A stretch of DNA of 64,000 bases from Polaromonas glacialis (GTDB taxonomy: Bacteria > Pseudomonadota > Gammaproteobacteria > Burkholderiales > Burkholderiaceae_C), in NCBI RefSeq assembly GCF_000709345.1, contig NZ_KL448323.1, positions 2,610,346 through 2,674,345 on the forward strand, written 5' to 3'. Of this stretch, positions 50,938 through 61,246 are shown one piece after another (the stretch's first letter is position 1; each line of letters begins with the position of its first letter). Below the pieces are notes generated by a model. The model had not been told where the DNA came from and searched no databases. It was given only the letters and a program-made list of their open reading frames with translations. The translations under genes and the position numbers were made by a program.

Positions 50938-51915
50938 TCACGGCAGTGTTCCATCCTGGGGCTGGCAATCAAGTGCTGCGGTTTGCAGCACCTGGACGCA
51001 CAGGGCTTCATAGGAAATGCCCGCTGCCCGCGCGGACATGGGCACCAGCGAGTGCCCGGTCATTCCGGGCGAGGTGTTGATCTCCAGCAGGTAGGGCTTG
51101 CGCGTGGCCTGGTCGATCATCACGTCGGCGCGCGCCCAGCCCCGGCAGTTCAGCGTGCGAAAGGCCTGCAGCACGAGTTGCTGGATGGCCTGCTCTTCGC
51201 CGGCCGGCAGGCCGCAGGGCACCAGGTACTGCGTGGTGTCGGTGAAATACTTGTTCTGGTAGTCGTAATTGCCCTCGGGCGCGACGATGCGGATCACCGG
51301 CAGCGCCCGGGCGAGCACGCCGGTGCCGAGCACGGGACAGGTCACCTCGTCGCCGCTGATGAACTGCTCGCACAGGATGTCGGCATCCATCTTTTCGGCC
51401 AGCGCCACGGCAGCCGCCATGTCGTCGCGCTCCGTGACCTTGGTCAGCCCCAGCGAGGAGCCTTCGCGTGCCGGCTTGACGATCAGCGGCAGACCGAGCA
51501 TGTCGGCCACCGCATCGACCTCTGCCGGACCGTACCCGCCCCGGCGCAGCAGCACATAGCGCGGTGTGGGCAGGTTTTCGGACAGCAGCACGCGCTTGGT
51601 CATGACCTTGTCGATGGCCATGCTCGACGCCATGACGCCCGAGCCGGTGTAGGGAATGCCGAGCAGTTCCAGCGCGCCCTGCACCGTTCCGTCTTCGCCG
51701 AAGCGGCCATGCAGCGCGATGAAGCAGCGGGCAAAACCCTCTTTCTTCAGGTCGCCCAGATCACGTTCGGCCGGGTCGAAGGCGTGGGCGTCAATGCCCT
51801 GCGAGCGCAGCGCTTCAAGCACGCCGTGTCCCGACATCAGCGAGATTTCACGTTCGGCGGAGCACCCGCCCATCAGGACGGCGACCTTGCCGAAGCTCGA
51901 AGGATGGGCGTTCAT
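50938..51915 (-). CDS. ddlB: D-alanine--D-alanine ligase
   Basis: A 325-aa ATP-grasp ligase that makes the D-Ala-D-Ala dipeptide for the peptidoglycan stem. Motifs are [48 protein letters not shown] and the Mg-binding [15 protein letters not shown]. The ATG at 51915 overlaps the murC stop (ATGA) and sits 8 nt from GGAAGGG, so it is preferred to the ATG at 51921, only 2 nt from that Shine-Dalgarno. Confidence 0.97.
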   Translation of the reverse strand: MNAHPSSFGKVAVLMGGCSAEREISLMSGHGVLEALRSQGIDAHAFDPAERDLGDLKKEGFARCFIALHGRFGEDGTVQGALELLGIPYTGSGVMASSMAIDKVMTKRVLLSENLPTPRYVLLRRGGYGPAEVDAVADMLGLPLIVKPAREGSSLGLTKVTERDDMAAAVALAEKMDADILCEQFISGDEVTCPVLGTGVLARALPVIRIVAPEGNYDYQNKYFTDTTQYLVPCGLPAGEEQAIQQLVLQAFRTLNCRGWARADVMIDQATRKPYLLEINTSPGMTGHSLVPMSARAAGISYEALCVQVLQTAALDCQPQDGTLP

Positions 51916-53348
51916 GCGCATTGCCCTTCCAGCACGGTGAGTTCCTGGAGTTCAAGCATGGCGACGACACGGGCAGGCACCTGCCCGATGGAGCCGGCGC
52001 CCATGCACATGACCACATCGCCGTCCAGCGCCGCATCCAGGATGGCCTGGGGCATGGCCGCGATGGCGTCAACGAACACCGGTTCGACCTTGCCGGCCAC
52101 GCGCAGCGCGCGTGCCAGCGAGCGTCCGTCGGCCGCCACGATGGGCGATTCGCCAGCGGCATAGACCTCGGCCAGCAGGACCGCGTCGGCATGGCTGCTG
52201 ATGATCCTGACGAAATCCTCGAAGCAGTCGCGGGTGCGGGTGAAACGGTGCGGCTGGAACGCCAGCACCAGCCGGCGTCCCGGAAAAGCGCCGCGCGCCG
52301 CCGACAAGGTAGCTGCCACCTCGACCGGATGGTGGCCGTAATCCTCGATCAGCGTGAACCGGCCGCCGTCCCTGGCGGGCAGGTCGCCGTAGCGCTGGAA
52401 GCGACGGCCCACGCCGGTGAAGTCAAGCAGCGCCTTTTGCACGGCGGCATCGGGCACGTTAAGTTCAACGGCGATGGCAATGGCGGCCAGGGCATTGAGC
52501 ACATTGTGCTGGCCGGCCAGGTTCAACACCACGTCCAGGTCGGGAAGTTGCACGCCGTTGCGGCGCTGCGCGGTGAAATGCATCTGCGCGCCGACAGCGC
52601 GAACGTTCACGGCGCGCACCTGGGCGTCCTCGTTCAGGCCATAGCTGGTGATGGGGCAGGACATCTGGGAAACGATTTCACGGACCACCGGGTCGTCGGT
52701 GCACAGGACCGCCGTGCCGTAGAAAGGCATGCGGTGCAGGAAATCGACAAAGGCTTTTTTCAGCTTGCCAAAATCGTGCCCGTAGGTTTCCATGTGGTCG
52801 GCATCGATGTTCGTGACCACTGCCATCACGGGCAGCAGGTTCAGGAAGGACGCGTCCGATTCGTCGGCCTCGACCACGATGTAGTCGCCCGAACCCAGCT
52901 TGGCATTGGCGCCGGCGCTGTTGAGCTTGCCGCCAATGACGAAGGTCGGGTCCAGCCCGCCTTCGGCCAGCACGCAGGCGACCAGGCTGGTGGTGGTGGT
53001 CTTGCCGTGGGTGCCGGCAATGGCAATGCCCTGCTTGAGGCGCATCAGCTCGGCCAGCATCAAGGCGCGCGGCACGACCGGAATGTGTTTTTCGCGCGCA
53101 GCCAGAACTTCGGGGTTGTCGGCATGCACTGCCGTGGAAGTCACCACCGCATCGACATTGACGAGGTTTTCGGCGGCATGGCCGACAAAGGTCTGGATGC
53201 CGAGCCCGCCAAGGCGCTGCAGCGTACTGCTGTCCGACAGGTCGGAGCCGGAAATCACATAGCCCAGGTTATGCAGGACTTCGGCAATTCCGGACATTCC
53301 CGCGCCGCCGATGCCGATGAAATGGATGTGCTTGATGGCGTGCTTCAT
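51912..53348 (-). CDS. murC: UDP-N-acetylmuramate--L-alanine ligase
   Basis: A 478-aa Mur ligase adding L-Ala to UDP-MurNAc. The N-terminal Rossmann motif is [18 protein letters not shown]. The ATP loop is [15 protein letters not shown]. The central domain has [12 protein letters not shown] and the C-terminal domain [14 protein letters not shown]. The start overlaps the murG stop by 4 nt. Mpl, encoded at 28675, is the recycling paralogue. Confidence 0.98.
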   Translation of the reverse strand: MKHAIKHIHFIGIGGAGMSGIAEVLHNLGYVISGSDLSDSSTLQRLGGLGIQTFVGHAAENLVNVDAVVTSTAVHADNPEVLAAREKHIPVVPRALMLAELMRLKQGIAIAGTHGKTTTTSLVACVLAEGGLDPTFVIGGKLNSAGANAKLGSGDYIVVEADESDASFLNLLPVMAVVTNIDADHMETYGHDFGKLKKAFVDFLHRMPFYGTAVLCTDDPVVREIVSQMSCPITSYGLNEDAQVRAVNVRAVGAQMHFTAQRRNGVQLPDLDVVLNLAGQHNVLNALAAIAIAVELNVPDAAVQKALLDFTGVGRRFQRYGDLPARDGGRFTLIEDYGHHPVEVAATLSAARGAFPGRRLVLAFQPHRFTRTRDCFEDFVRIISSHADAVLLAEVYAAGESPIVAADGRSLARALRVAGKVEPVFVDAIAAMPQAILDAALDGDVVMCMGAGSIGQVPARVVAMLELQELTVLEGQCA

Positions 53349-54427
53349 CGCGCAAGCTCCTCGCAGGCGGTGACAAGATGGGTCGTGGCATCGATTTTTT
53401 GCATGTTTTTGGCTTGTAGCGCAGACTGGACAAGCGCAAGGCGCTCTGTTTTTTGTAGCATTATCGCAAGTTTTTCTGGTGTCAGGTCATGTTGTTGCAC
53501 CAGCCAGCCACCGCCCTGCGTGACCAGAAATTTTGCGTTGGCGGTCTGGTGGTCATCCACCGCAGACGGAAAGGGAACAAACAGCGCGGCTGCGCCGACA
53601 GCGGCAATTTCGGTCACCGTGCTGGCGCCCGCGCGGCAGATGATCAGGTCGGCATCGGCAAAGGCCTGGGCCGTGTTCTCGATGAAAGGCGTCAGTTCAG
53701 CGTCCACGCCGGCGGCCTGGTAATTGGCGCGCAGCGCTTCAAGCTGGCGGGCGCCGCTTTGGTGCGTGACGCGGGGGCGCTGCAAAGCCGGAATCAGCGC
53801 CAGCGCCTTGGGAACGAGTTCGTTCAGCGCCGCCGCGCCCAGGCTGCCGCCCACCACCAGCACCTTGAGCGGCCCGCGCCGTTCGGCAAAGCGCACGGCC
53901 GGGTCGGGCTGCCGGGTAAAGGCCGGACGAAGCGGATTTCCGACCCATTCGGCATTTTTCAGCACATGGGGAAAAGCGGTGAAGACGCGGTCGGCCACTC
54001 GGGCCAACAGCTTGTTGACCAGCCCGGCCACGGAATTTTGTTCATGCAGGATCAGCGGCTTGCCCAGCAGCACGCTCATCATCCCGGCCGGAAAGGCGAT
54101 GTAGCCGCCCAGGCCGACCACCACATCGGGCTTGACGCGGCGGATGACCTGCACGCTTTGCCAGAAGGCCTTGAGCAGGCGCAGCGGCAGGAAGGCCAGG
54201 GTCACGGGCCCCTTGCCGCGAACACCCGAAAAATCAATCGACTCGAAGGCAAAGCCACGCGGCGGCACCAGTTGGCTTTCCATGCTGGGGCGGTCCGCGC
54301 TGCCCTTGCCGCCCAGCCAGTGAACGCGCCAGCCGCCCGCGCGCAAGGCCTCGGCCACGGCCAGGCCGGGGAAGATATGGCCGCCGGTGCCGCCTGCCAT
54401 CACAAGGGCGCAGCGCTGCGGCTTCAT
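53345..54427 (-). CDS. murG: UDP-N-acetylglucosamine--N-acetylmuramyl-(pentapeptide) pyrophosphoryl-undecaprenol GlcNAc transferase
   Basis: A 360-aa GT28 enzyme that converts lipid I to lipid II on the cytoplasmic face. N-terminal glycine-rich loops are [17 protein letters not shown] and [12 protein letters not shown]. The C-terminal donor site has [25 protein letters not shown] and [13 protein letters not shown]. The ATG at 54427 overlaps the ftsW stop (ATGA); the longer frame to 54940 is inside ftsW. Residues about 323-342 ([17 protein letters not shown]) are encoded by a sequence with all landmarks of dispersed repeat R1. They form the C-terminal helical region. Confidence 0.97.
   Translation of the reverse strand: MKPQRCALVMAGGTGGHIFPGLAVAEALRAGGWRVHWLGGKGSADRPSMESQLVPPRGFAFESIDFSGVRGKGPVTLAFLPLRLLKAFWQSVQVIRRVKPDVVVGLGGYIAFPAGMMSVLLGKPLILHEQNSVAGLVNKLLARVADRVFTAFPHVLKNAEWVGNPLRPAFTRQPDPAVRFAERRGPLKVLVVGGSLGAAALNELVPKALALIPALQRPRVTHQSGARQLEALRANYQAAGVDAELTPFIENTAQAFADADLIICRAGASTVTEIAAVGAAALFVPFPSAVDDHQTANAKFLVTQGGGWLVQQHDLTPEKLAIMLQKTERLALVQSALQAKNMQKIDATTHLVTACEELAR
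53402..53459 (-). repeat. R1-like repeat inside the 3' end of murG
   Basis: Read on the coding strand, GCTAC is at 1-5, AGAGCGCCTTGCGC at 13-26 (consensus ATAGCTGCTTGCGC), TGCGC at 37-41 and AAGCC at 45-49. The spacing matches the intergenic copies exactly. It is less similar than the ROK copy and is called with moderate confidence. Confidence 0.6.
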
Positions 54428-55677
54428 ACGCGGCCTCCGCGCATCAGCACGCGGTTTTCGTAGTCGATCCGCAGCACGACCGCCAGTGCAATCAGGTTCA
54501 TCACGATCGCCGAGCCCCCGTAGCTCATCAGCGGCAGCGTCAATCCCTTGGTCGGCAAGGCGCCGAGGTTCACGCCGATGTTGATGAAGGTCTGGAAACC
54601 CATCCAGATGCCGACGCCCTGCGCCACCAGTCCGGAAAACAACCGGTCCAGTGCGATGGACTGGCGGCCGATGTGCATGATGCGGCGGATCATCCACAGG
54701 AACATGCCGATGATGACCAGCACGCCGACGAGGCCGAATTCCTCGCCAATCACGGCCATCAGGAAGTCGGTGTGCGCTTCGGGCAGCCAGTGCAGCTTTT
54801 CGATGCTGCCGCCCAGCCCGACGCCAAAGATCTCGCCCCTGCCGAAGGCAATCAGCGAGTGCGACAGCTGGTAGCCCTTGCCCATCGAATACTTTTCGTT
54901 CCACGGGTCCATATAGGCAAAGATCCGCTCGCGCCGCCATTCACTGAACATCACCATCATGCCGAAGGCCACCACGACCACGGCCGAAATCACGAAGAAC
55001 ATGCGCGCATTGACGCCGCCCAGAAACAGAATGCCCATGGCAATGACCGAAATCACCATGAAGGCGCCCATGTCGGGCTCGGCCAGCAGCAGCACCCCGA
55101 CGATGCCCACGGCAAAAGCCATCGGCAGTACGGCGCGAAAGAAGCGCTCCTTCACCTCCATCTTGCGCACCATGTAGTTGGCGGCATACAGCAGCACGGC
55201 AAATTTGGCCAGCTCCGACGGCTGGAAGTTCATGACGCCGAGCGGAATCCAGCGCCGCGCGCCATTGACCCCCTTGCCAATGAAGGGAACCAGCACCAGC
55301 ACCAGCAGCACCAGCGAGCCCATGAACAGCCACGGCGCGTATTTTTCCCAAGTGGCCATGGGAATCTGGAACGCCAGATAAGCGGCAATCGCCGCCATCA
55401 GCAGCGAGAACAGATGCCGCGTCAGGAAAAAAGTGTGTGCATAGCGCGCAAACTTCGGGTTGTCGGGCATGGCGACCGAGGCCGAATACACCATGATCAG
55501 GCCGGACAGCAGCAAGGCCACGGTGACCCAGACCAGCGCCCAGTCAAGCCCCGCCAGCCGAACGGGCGTGGCAAGCTTGACCGGAAGGCTCCGGCCGCCC
55601 AGGCGCACCGGCAAGGCATCCGAAGCGGCCTTGCCGAAACCCGAAAACCAGCCGGTACGGCGCAGTTTGGCAGTCAC
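54424..55677 (-). CDS. ftsW: Septal peptidoglycan polymerase FtsW
   Basis: A 417-aa SEDS protein with about ten membrane helices, the septal glycan polymerase acting with FtsI. Motifs are [20 protein letters not shown] without a break (about 153-172), [17 protein letters not shown] and [14 protein letters not shown]. About 45 residues precede the first helix. The start is GTG at 55677, overlapping the murD stop (GTGA); a longer frame to 55722 would overlap murD by 49 nt and is less likely. Confidence 0.96.
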   Translation of the reverse strand: MTAKLRRTGWFSGFGKAASDALPVRLGGRSLPVKLATPVRLAGLDWALVWVTVALLLSGLIMVYSASVAMPDNPKFARYAHTFFLTRHLFSLLMAAIAAYLAFQIPMATWEKYAPWLFMGSLVLLVLVLVPFIGKGVNGARRWIPLGVMNFQPSELAKFAVLLYAANYMVRKMEVKERFFRAVLPMAFAVGIVGVLLLAEPDMGAFMVISVIAMGILFLGGVNARMFFVISAVVVVAFGMMVMFSEWRRERIFAYMDPWNEKYSMGKGYQLSHSLIAFGRGEIFGVGLGGSIEKLHWLPEAHTDFLMAVIGEEFGLVGVLVIIGMFLWMIRRIMHIGRQSIALDRLFSGLVAQGVGIWMGFQTFINIGVNLGALPTKGLTLPLMSYGGSAIVMNLIALAVVLRIDYENRVLMRGGRV

Positions 55678-57185
55678 AGCACGGCCCCCTGTTCCACGGC
55701 GAGTTCCCGTACCGCGTCGCAAAAGACGCGCGCGCGGTGCTCGTAATTGTCGAACATGTCAAAACTGGCGCAGGCGGGCGACATCAGCACGGCGTCGCCC
55801 GAATGCGCCTGCGCGGCAGCCAGGCTGACGGCTTCGGCCATGGACGCAGCCTGCAGCAATTCAACCTGCCGGCCTTCCAGCGCGGCGCGGATGACCGGCG
55901 CATCGCGGCCGATCAGCACCACGGCCCGTGCATAGCGCGCCACCGGCTCGGCCAGCGGCGAGAAATCCTGGCCCTTGCCTTCGCCGCCGAGGATCAGCAC
56001 CAGCTTGCGCTCAGCGCCCAGGCCGGCCAGCGCCGCCACCGTGGCGCCGACATTGGTTCCCTTGCTGTCGTCAAAGTATTCCACCCCGTCCAGCACGGCC
56101 ACCGATTCCACGCGGTGTGGCTCGCCCCGGTATTCGCGCAGGCCATGCAGCATGGGCGCCAGCGCGCAGCCCACGGCGACGGCCAGGCCGAGCGCGGCCA
56201 GTGCATTGGTGGCGTTGTGGCGGCCGCGAATCCGCAGCGCTTCGAGCGGCATCAGGCGCTGGATGTGAAGCACCACCTCTTCAGCCTTGCGGCGCTTGAT
56301 GGTCTCGTCGGCCTCGGCCGCGCGGACCAGCCACGCCATGCCATTGACCGTTTGGATGCCGTAGTCACCCGGCCGCCGCGGCTCATCGTCCCCGAAGGTC
56401 AGGTAGCTCCGCGTTTGCCTGCCCTTGACGAGCGCAGGCAATGCCGCCATCACCAGCGGGTCATCGCGGTTGAGCAGCATGAGGCCGGCGTTGCCATAGA
56501 CATTCGCCTTGGCGCAAGCATAGGCGGGCAGGGTTTCATGCCAGTCGAGGTGGTCCTGGGTGATGTTCAGGACGGTTGCCACGTCGGGCTCGAAATTCGT
56601 GACCCCGTCGAGCTGAAAACTGGACAATTCGAGCACCCAGACCTCAGGCAGCGCAAAGTCTTCATCAAGGGCTTGCGCATCGAGCTTTTCGGCCAGGGTG
56701 TCGAGCAGCGTCGGCCCGATATTGCCGGCCACCGCCACCGATTTTCCGGCGCGCCCGATGAGCTGGCCGGTCAGCGAGGTCACGGTGGTCTTGCCGTTGG
56801 TGCCGGTGATGCCGATGAGCTTGGGCGCATAGGCGCGGTCCTCCTTCAGGGCGGCCAGCGCCTGCGCGAACAGGCTCAGTTCGTTGCCACAGGGAATGCC
56901 CTGCGCACGGGCTGCCGCCACGACTCCGCTGATGGAGGCGGGCGACAGGCCCGGGCTTTTCAGCACCATGCTGAAGTTTTCACCGTCCAGCAGTGCGCCA
57001 TCCATGGCGGCATTGACGAAACGGGCGTTCGGCACGCTGGCCTGCAGGGCAGCGAGTTGCGGCGGCGCCGGACGCGTGTCGGCCACGGTGACACGGGCAC
57101 AGCAGCGGGCGGCCCAGCGCGCCAGCGCCAGGCCCGAAGCGCCCAGCCCCAGAACCAGAATGTTTTGATTCGCCAGGTTTTTCAT
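55674..57185 (-). CDS. murD: UDP-N-acetylmuramoyl-L-alanine--D-glutamate ligase
   Basis: A 503-aa Mur ligase adding D-Glu. The N-terminal Rossmann segment is [18 protein letters not shown]. The ATP loop is [17 protein letters not shown]. The central strand is [14 protein letters not shown], and the C-terminal domain begins at [17 protein letters not shown]. It is about 60 residues longer than E. coli MurD (438 aa), partly from insertions at about 290-330 ([18 protein letters not shown]). The start overlaps the mraY stop in ATGA. Confidence 0.97.
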   Translation of the reverse strand: MKNLANQNILVLGLGASGLALARWAARCCARVTVADTRPAPPQLAALQASVPNARFVNAAMDGALLDGENFSMVLKSPGLSPASISGVVAAARAQGIPCGNELSLFAQALAALKEDRAYAPKLIGITGTNGKTTVTSLTGQLIGRAGKSVAVAGNIGPTLLDTLAEKLDAQALDEDFALPEVWVLELSSFQLDGVTNFEPDVATVLNITQDHLDWHETLPAYACAKANVYGNAGLMLLNRDDPLVMAALPALVKGRQTRSYLTFGDDEPRRPGDYGIQTVNGMAWLVRAAEADETIKRRKAEEVVLHIQRLMPLEALRIRGRHNATNALAALGLAVAVGCALAPMLHGLREYRGEPHRVESVAVLDGVEYFDDSKGTNVGATVAALAGLGAERKLVLILGGEGKGQDFSPLAEPVARYARAVVLIGRDAPVIRAALEGRQVELLQAASMAEAVSLAAAQAHSGDAVLMSPACASFDMFDNYEHRARVFCDAVRELAVEQGAVL

Positions 57186-58360
57186 CTCAGTTTCAGCGTT
57201 GAAAGCCCGACCAGGCACAGCAGCATGGTGATGATCCAGAAACGCACGACGACCTGGGTTTCCTTCCAGCCGCATTTTTCAAAATGATGGTGCAGCGGCG
57301 CCATCTGCAGCAGCCGCCGGCCCTGGCCGTAACGCCGCTTGGTGTATTTGAACCAGGTGACCTGGAGCATGACCGACAGCGCCTCGACCACGAAGATCCC
57401 GCCCATGATCGCCAGCACGATTTCCTGGCGCACGATGACGGCAATGGTGCCCAGCGCCGCGCCCAGCGCCAGCGCGCCGACATCGCCCATGAAGACCTGC
57501 GCCGGATGGGTGTTGAACCACAGGAAGGCCAGCCCGGCGCCCGCCATGGCGGCGCAAAAGATCAGCAACTCGCCCGATCCGGGGATGTGGGGGAACAGCA
57601 GGTATTTGGAATAGACCGAGCTGCCGGTCACATAGGCGAACACGCCCAGCGACGAGCCGACCATCACCACCGGCATGATGGCCAGTCCGTCCAACCCGTC
57701 GGTCAGGTTCACGGCATTGCTCGAACCGACGATCACCAGGTAGGTCAGGATCACAAACCCGAACACGCCCAGCGGGTAGCTGATTTCCTTCACAAAAGGC
57801 AGCAGCAGGCCGGCCTTGGGCGGCAGGTTGACATCAAAGCCCGACCGCACCCAGCTGACAAAAAGCTCCAGCACGCGCATGTTGGAACTCTCGGAAATGC
57901 TGAACACCAGGTAGAGCGCTGCGATCAGGCCGATGACGGATTGCCAGAGGTATTTTTCGCGCGACCGCATGCCCTCCGGGTCCTTGAGCACCACCTTGCG
58001 CCAGTCATCGACCCAGCCGATGGCGCCAAAGCCCAGGGTCACGAGCAGCACGATCCAGACAAAGCGGTTGGCCAGGTCGAACCACAGCAGCGTGGAAATG
58101 CCGATCGCCATCAGGATCAACACACCGCCCATGGTCGGCGTGCCGCTTTTGCTCAGATGGGTCTGCATGGCGTACTCGCGGATGGGCTGGCCGATCTTGA
58201 GCGCGATCAGCCGGCGAATCACGAACGGGCCGGCCAGCAGGCCGATCAGCAATGCGGTGAGCGCGGCCATCACGGCGCGCAGGGTCAGGTACTGGAACAC
58301 CCGCAGGAATCCCAGGTCAGGCGAAAGGGTCTGGAGCCACTGGGCCAGGCTAAGCAGCAT
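57182..58360 (-). CDS. mraY: Phospho-N-acetylmuramoyl-pentapeptide transferase
   Basis: A 392-aa integral membrane enzyme with about ten helices that forms lipid I from UDP-MurNAc-pentapeptide and undecaprenyl phosphate. Conserved cytoplasmic motifs are [26 protein letters not shown] (catalytic Asp region), [14 protein letters not shown] and [14 protein letters not shown]. The last gives the HHH signature. The start overlaps the murF 3' end by 11 nt. Confidence 0.98.
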   Translation of the reverse strand: MLLSLAQWLQTLSPDLGFLRVFQYLTLRAVMAALTALLIGLLAGPFVIRRLIALKIGQPIREYAMQTHLSKSGTPTMGGVLILMAIGISTLLWFDLANRFVWIVLLVTLGFGAIGWVDDWRKVVLKDPEGMRSREKYLWQSVIGLIAALYLVFSISESSNMRVLELFVSWVRSGFDVNLPPKAGLLLPFVKEISYPLGVFGFVILTYLVIVGSSNAVNLTDGLDGLAIMPVVMVGSSLGVFAYVTGSSVYSKYLLFPHIPGSGELLIFCAAMAGAGLAFLWFNTHPAQVFMGDVGALALGAALGTIAVIVRQEIVLAIMGGIFVVEALSVMLQVTWFKYTKRRYGQGRRLLQMAPLHHHFEKCGWKETQVVVRFWIITMLLCLVGLSTLKLR

Positions 58361-59750
58361 GAGGCGCTTTCTTGTCTTCTTTTTGTAAATCGTCGCCAGC
58401 GGCCATGACCGCCTGGACCACGCGCTCCATCTTCATGAATCGCGAACCTTTCACCAGCACGCTGGCGACGTGCGGTAGTTCATCCACCACGGCGCTGATC
58501 AGTTCAGCCATGCCGGTGAAATGACGGCTTTTGCCAAAAGCGGTGCCGGCACCCTGCGACTGCTCGCCCAGCGTGAAAAGCTTTTCGATCCCCAGCGCAC
58601 GGGCATTTCGGCCGGCTTCGCCGTGGAACTGCGGCCCCTGGCTGCCGACTTCGCCCATGTCGCCCATGACCAGCAGGCGCGGGCCGGGCAGTTCGGCCAG
58701 CACCTGCAGCGCCGCCTGCATCGAGTCGGGATTGGCGTTATAGGTGTCGTCAACCAGCGTCACAGTGCGCCCCGTCAGCGGGACCGACAAGGCGCGCGAA
58801 CGCCCCTTGACCGGCATGAACGCCGAAAGACCGGCGCTGATGAACGCCGGCGGAACGCCGGCGGCTAGCGCACAGGCCGTCGCCGCCAGTGCATTCTTCA
58901 CATTGTGCCGGCCGGCGACTTGCAGTGCGAACGCCAGCGGACCCGACGGCGTGCGGGCATCGACCCGCCAGCCATCGCCATTCCATGTCGCGCTGCCGGT
59001 CACATCGGCCGGCCCCTCCAGCGCAAACGTCAGGACCGGGCACGCGCCCGCCAGACGCCGCCAGACGGCGGTGTAGGCATCGTCCGCAGGAAACACCGCC
59101 GTGCCCGACGCATCGAGCGAATCCAGCACCGAGCCGTTTTCCAGCGCGACGGCGTCCACAGTGGCCATGAATTCAAGGTGTTCGCGCTGGGCATTGTTGA
59201 CCAGCGCCACCGTGGGCCGGACCAGACCGGCCAGGTAGGCAATTTCGCCGGGGTGGTTCATTCCGAGCTCGACCACGCCGGCTTCATGCGCAGCGCGCAG
59301 GCGCAGCAGTGTCAGGGGCACGCCGATGTCGTTGTTGAGGTTGCCTTCGGTGGCGAACGCCGCTTCGGGTTTCCAGGCACGCAGAATCGCCGCGATCATC
59401 TGCGTGACCGTGGTTTTTCCATTGCTGCCGGTCACGGCAATCAGCGGCAGGCTGAATTGCGAACGCCAGGCAGCGCCGATCTGGCCCAGCGCCAGGCGGG
59501 TGTCGGCGACTTCGATGCCGGGCAACCCGGCCTGCGCCAGGCCGTGCTGGGCGATGGCTGCCACGGCGCCTTCGGCGCTGGCTTTCGGCAAAAACTCATG
59601 CGCGTCGAAATGCTCGCCCTTGAGCGCCACGAACAGATCGCCCGGCCGCAGGCTTCGCGTATCGGTATGAATCCGCAGGGGAGTGACGCCGCCTTCGCCC
59701 ACCAGCCGGGACGATGGCAACCAGGCCGCGATCTGTTCCAGGCGCTTCAT
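58350..59750 (-). CDS. murF: UDP-N-acetylmuramoyl-tripeptide--D-alanyl-D-alanine ligase
   Basis: A 466-aa Mur ligase that adds the D-Ala-D-Ala made by DdlB. The ATP loop is [17 protein letters not shown]. The domain signature is [15 protein letters not shown]. The C-terminal domain shows [19 protein letters not shown] without a break (about 326-344) and [14 protein letters not shown]. The length is close to E. coli MurF (452 aa). The ATG overlaps the murE stop by 4 nt. Confidence 0.97.
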   Translation of the reverse strand: MKRLEQIAAWLPSSRLVGEGGVTPLRIHTDTRSLRPGDLFVALKGEHFDAHEFLPKASAEGAVAAIAQHGLAQAGLPGIEVADTRLALGQIGAAWRSQFSLPLIAVTGSNGKTTVTQMIAAILRAWKPEAAFATEGNLNNDIGVPLTLLRLRAAHEAGVVELGMNHPGEIAYLAGLVRPTVALVNNAQREHLEFMATVDAVALENGSVLDSLDASGTAVFPADDAYTAVWRRLAGACPVLTFALEGPADVTGSATWNGDGWRVDARTPSGPLAFALQVAGRHNVKNALAATACALAAGVPPAFISAGLSAFMPVKGRSRALSVPLTGRTVTLVDDTYNANPDSMQAALQVLAELPGPRLLVMGDMGEVGSQGPQFHGEAGRNARALGIEKLFTLGEQSQGAGTAFGKSRHFTGMAELISAVVDELPHVASVLVKGSRFMKMERVVQAVMAAGDDLQKEDKKAPHAA

Positions 59751-61246
59751 GCGGCCTCCTTTGCCTGGCGCATTGCTGCCATCGCATTCAGGGCGGCCTG
59801 CGCCTGGTCGCGGTCGGAAAATGCCATCTTCACACCCTTGATCTCCTGGTAGTTTTCATGCCCTTTGCCGGCCAGCAGGACAATGTCCTCTGTTTGGGCC
59901 AGCGCCAGCGCATGGGCGATGGCGGCATGCCGGTCCGGCTCTGCATGCGCAGCCTGCGGCTGGCCCAGGCCCTTTTGCATCTGTTCAATGATGGCCAGCG
60001 GGTTTTCGCTTCTTGGGTTGTCGCTGGTCAGCACCAGCTGGTCGGCATTTTTTTCTGCCGCTGCCGCCATCAGCGGTCGCTTGCTGGCGTCACGGTCGCC
60101 GCCGCAGCCAAAAATACACCACAGCCTGCCGCCCCGGCCACGCGCCACGGGTTTGAGTGCCAGCAGCACTTTTTCCAGCGCATCGGGCGTGTGCGCATAG
60201 TCGATCACGACCAGCGGCAGGCCGGCCAACGCCAGCGTTTCGGTCCGGCCGGGCACCGGAAACAGGTCCACGCAGGCAGCGACCGCATCGGCCAGCGGCA
60301 CGTCCATCGCCCGCAGGCTGGCCATGACGCCCAGCAAATTCGACACGTTGTACAGACCCACCATGGTGGTTGAAATCGTATGGCGCTCTGGCCCTTCCAC
60401 CACGTCGAAGCTCAGGCCCTGCGCGCCCTGCCGGATCGCCTGTGCCTGAAGCCGCGCAGGACCGGCGCATGACACGGTCCAGAGGTCCAGCGGCATTGGC
60501 GCCAGCGCCGCAGCCAGCTCCAGACCCCTGCGATCATCGATATTGATGACTGCCGCCCGCAGGCCCGGCCAGTTGAACAGCGCCTTCTTGGACGCCCAGT
60601 AAGCGTCCATCGACGCGTGGTAATCAAGATGGTCCTGGGTGAAATTGGTGAACACCGCGACCTGAAGATGCGTTCCGTCCAGCCGCCGCTCCTCGATGCC
60701 TATCGACGAGGCTTCCAGCACGCAGGCTGAAAAGCCCTGGCTTGCGAAAAGGCGCAACTGCTGCTGAAGCAGCACCGGGTCTGGCGTCGTCATTCCGGTG
60801 GAAACCATCGCACCGGGCGTGCCAATCCCCAGCGTTCCGACCAGGCCGCATGGGCGCTCCAGCCGGCCAAGCGCCTGCGCCAGCCACCAGGCGGTGGAGG
60901 TCTTGCCGTTGGTTCCGGTGATGGCCACCAGCTGGAGCTGCTCGCTGGGCGCGCCAAAATACGCAGCGGCAATCGGTCCGGTAGCGGCTTTGAGACCTTC
61001 GTAGCTCGCCACCCGGTCATCATTGAAGCCATAGGCCTGAGCGCCCGCGTTCTCGACCAGGCAGGCAGCCGCGCCGGCAGCCAAGGCGGCCTTGACGTAC
61101 TGGCGTCCGTCGGTGGCGGCCCCCGGCCATGCGATGAAGCCGTCGCCCTGGCCCGCCTTGCGGCTGTCGGCCCACAGCGTTCCGGTCAAGCGCTCATGCA
61201 GCCAGCGTGCAGCCTGCTCAGGGGTGTGGAGTTGGACGATGGTCAA
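59747..61246 (-). CDS. murE: UDP-N-acetylmuramoyl-L-alanyl-D-glutamate--2,6-diaminopimelate ligase
   Basis: A 499-aa Mur ligase adding meso-diaminopimelate. The ATP loop is [18 protein letters not shown]. The specificity motif DNPRSENPLAII fits the DNPR form, which selects diaminopimelate rather than lysine. The central segment is VFTNFTQDHLDYHASMDAYW without a break. The start is TTG at 61246, overlapping the ftsI stop (TTGA); no ATG is better placed. Confidence 0.97.
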   Translation of the reverse strand: MTIVQLHTPEQAARWLHERLTGTLWADSRKAGQGDGFIAWPGAATDGRQYVKAALAAGAAACLVENAGAQAYGFNDDRVASYEGLKAATGPIAAAYFGAPSEQLQLVAITGTNGKTSTAWWLAQALGRLERPCGLVGTLGIGTPGAMVSTGMTTPDPVLLQQQLRLFASQGFSACVLEASSIGIEERRLDGTHLQVAVFTNFTQDHLDYHASMDAYWASKKALFNWPGLRAAVINIDDRRGLELAAALAPMPLDLWTVSCAGPARLQAQAIRQGAQGLSFDVVEGPERHTISTTMVGLYNVSNLLGVMASLRAMDVPLADAVAACVDLFPVPGRTETLALAGLPLVVIDYAHTPDALEKVLLALKPVARGRGGRLWCIFGCGGDRDASKRPLMAAAAEKNADQLVLTSDNPRSENPLAIIEQMQKGLGQPQAAHAEPDRHAAIAHALALAQTEDIVLLAGKGHENYQEIKGVKMAFSDRDQAQAALNAMAAMRQAKEAA

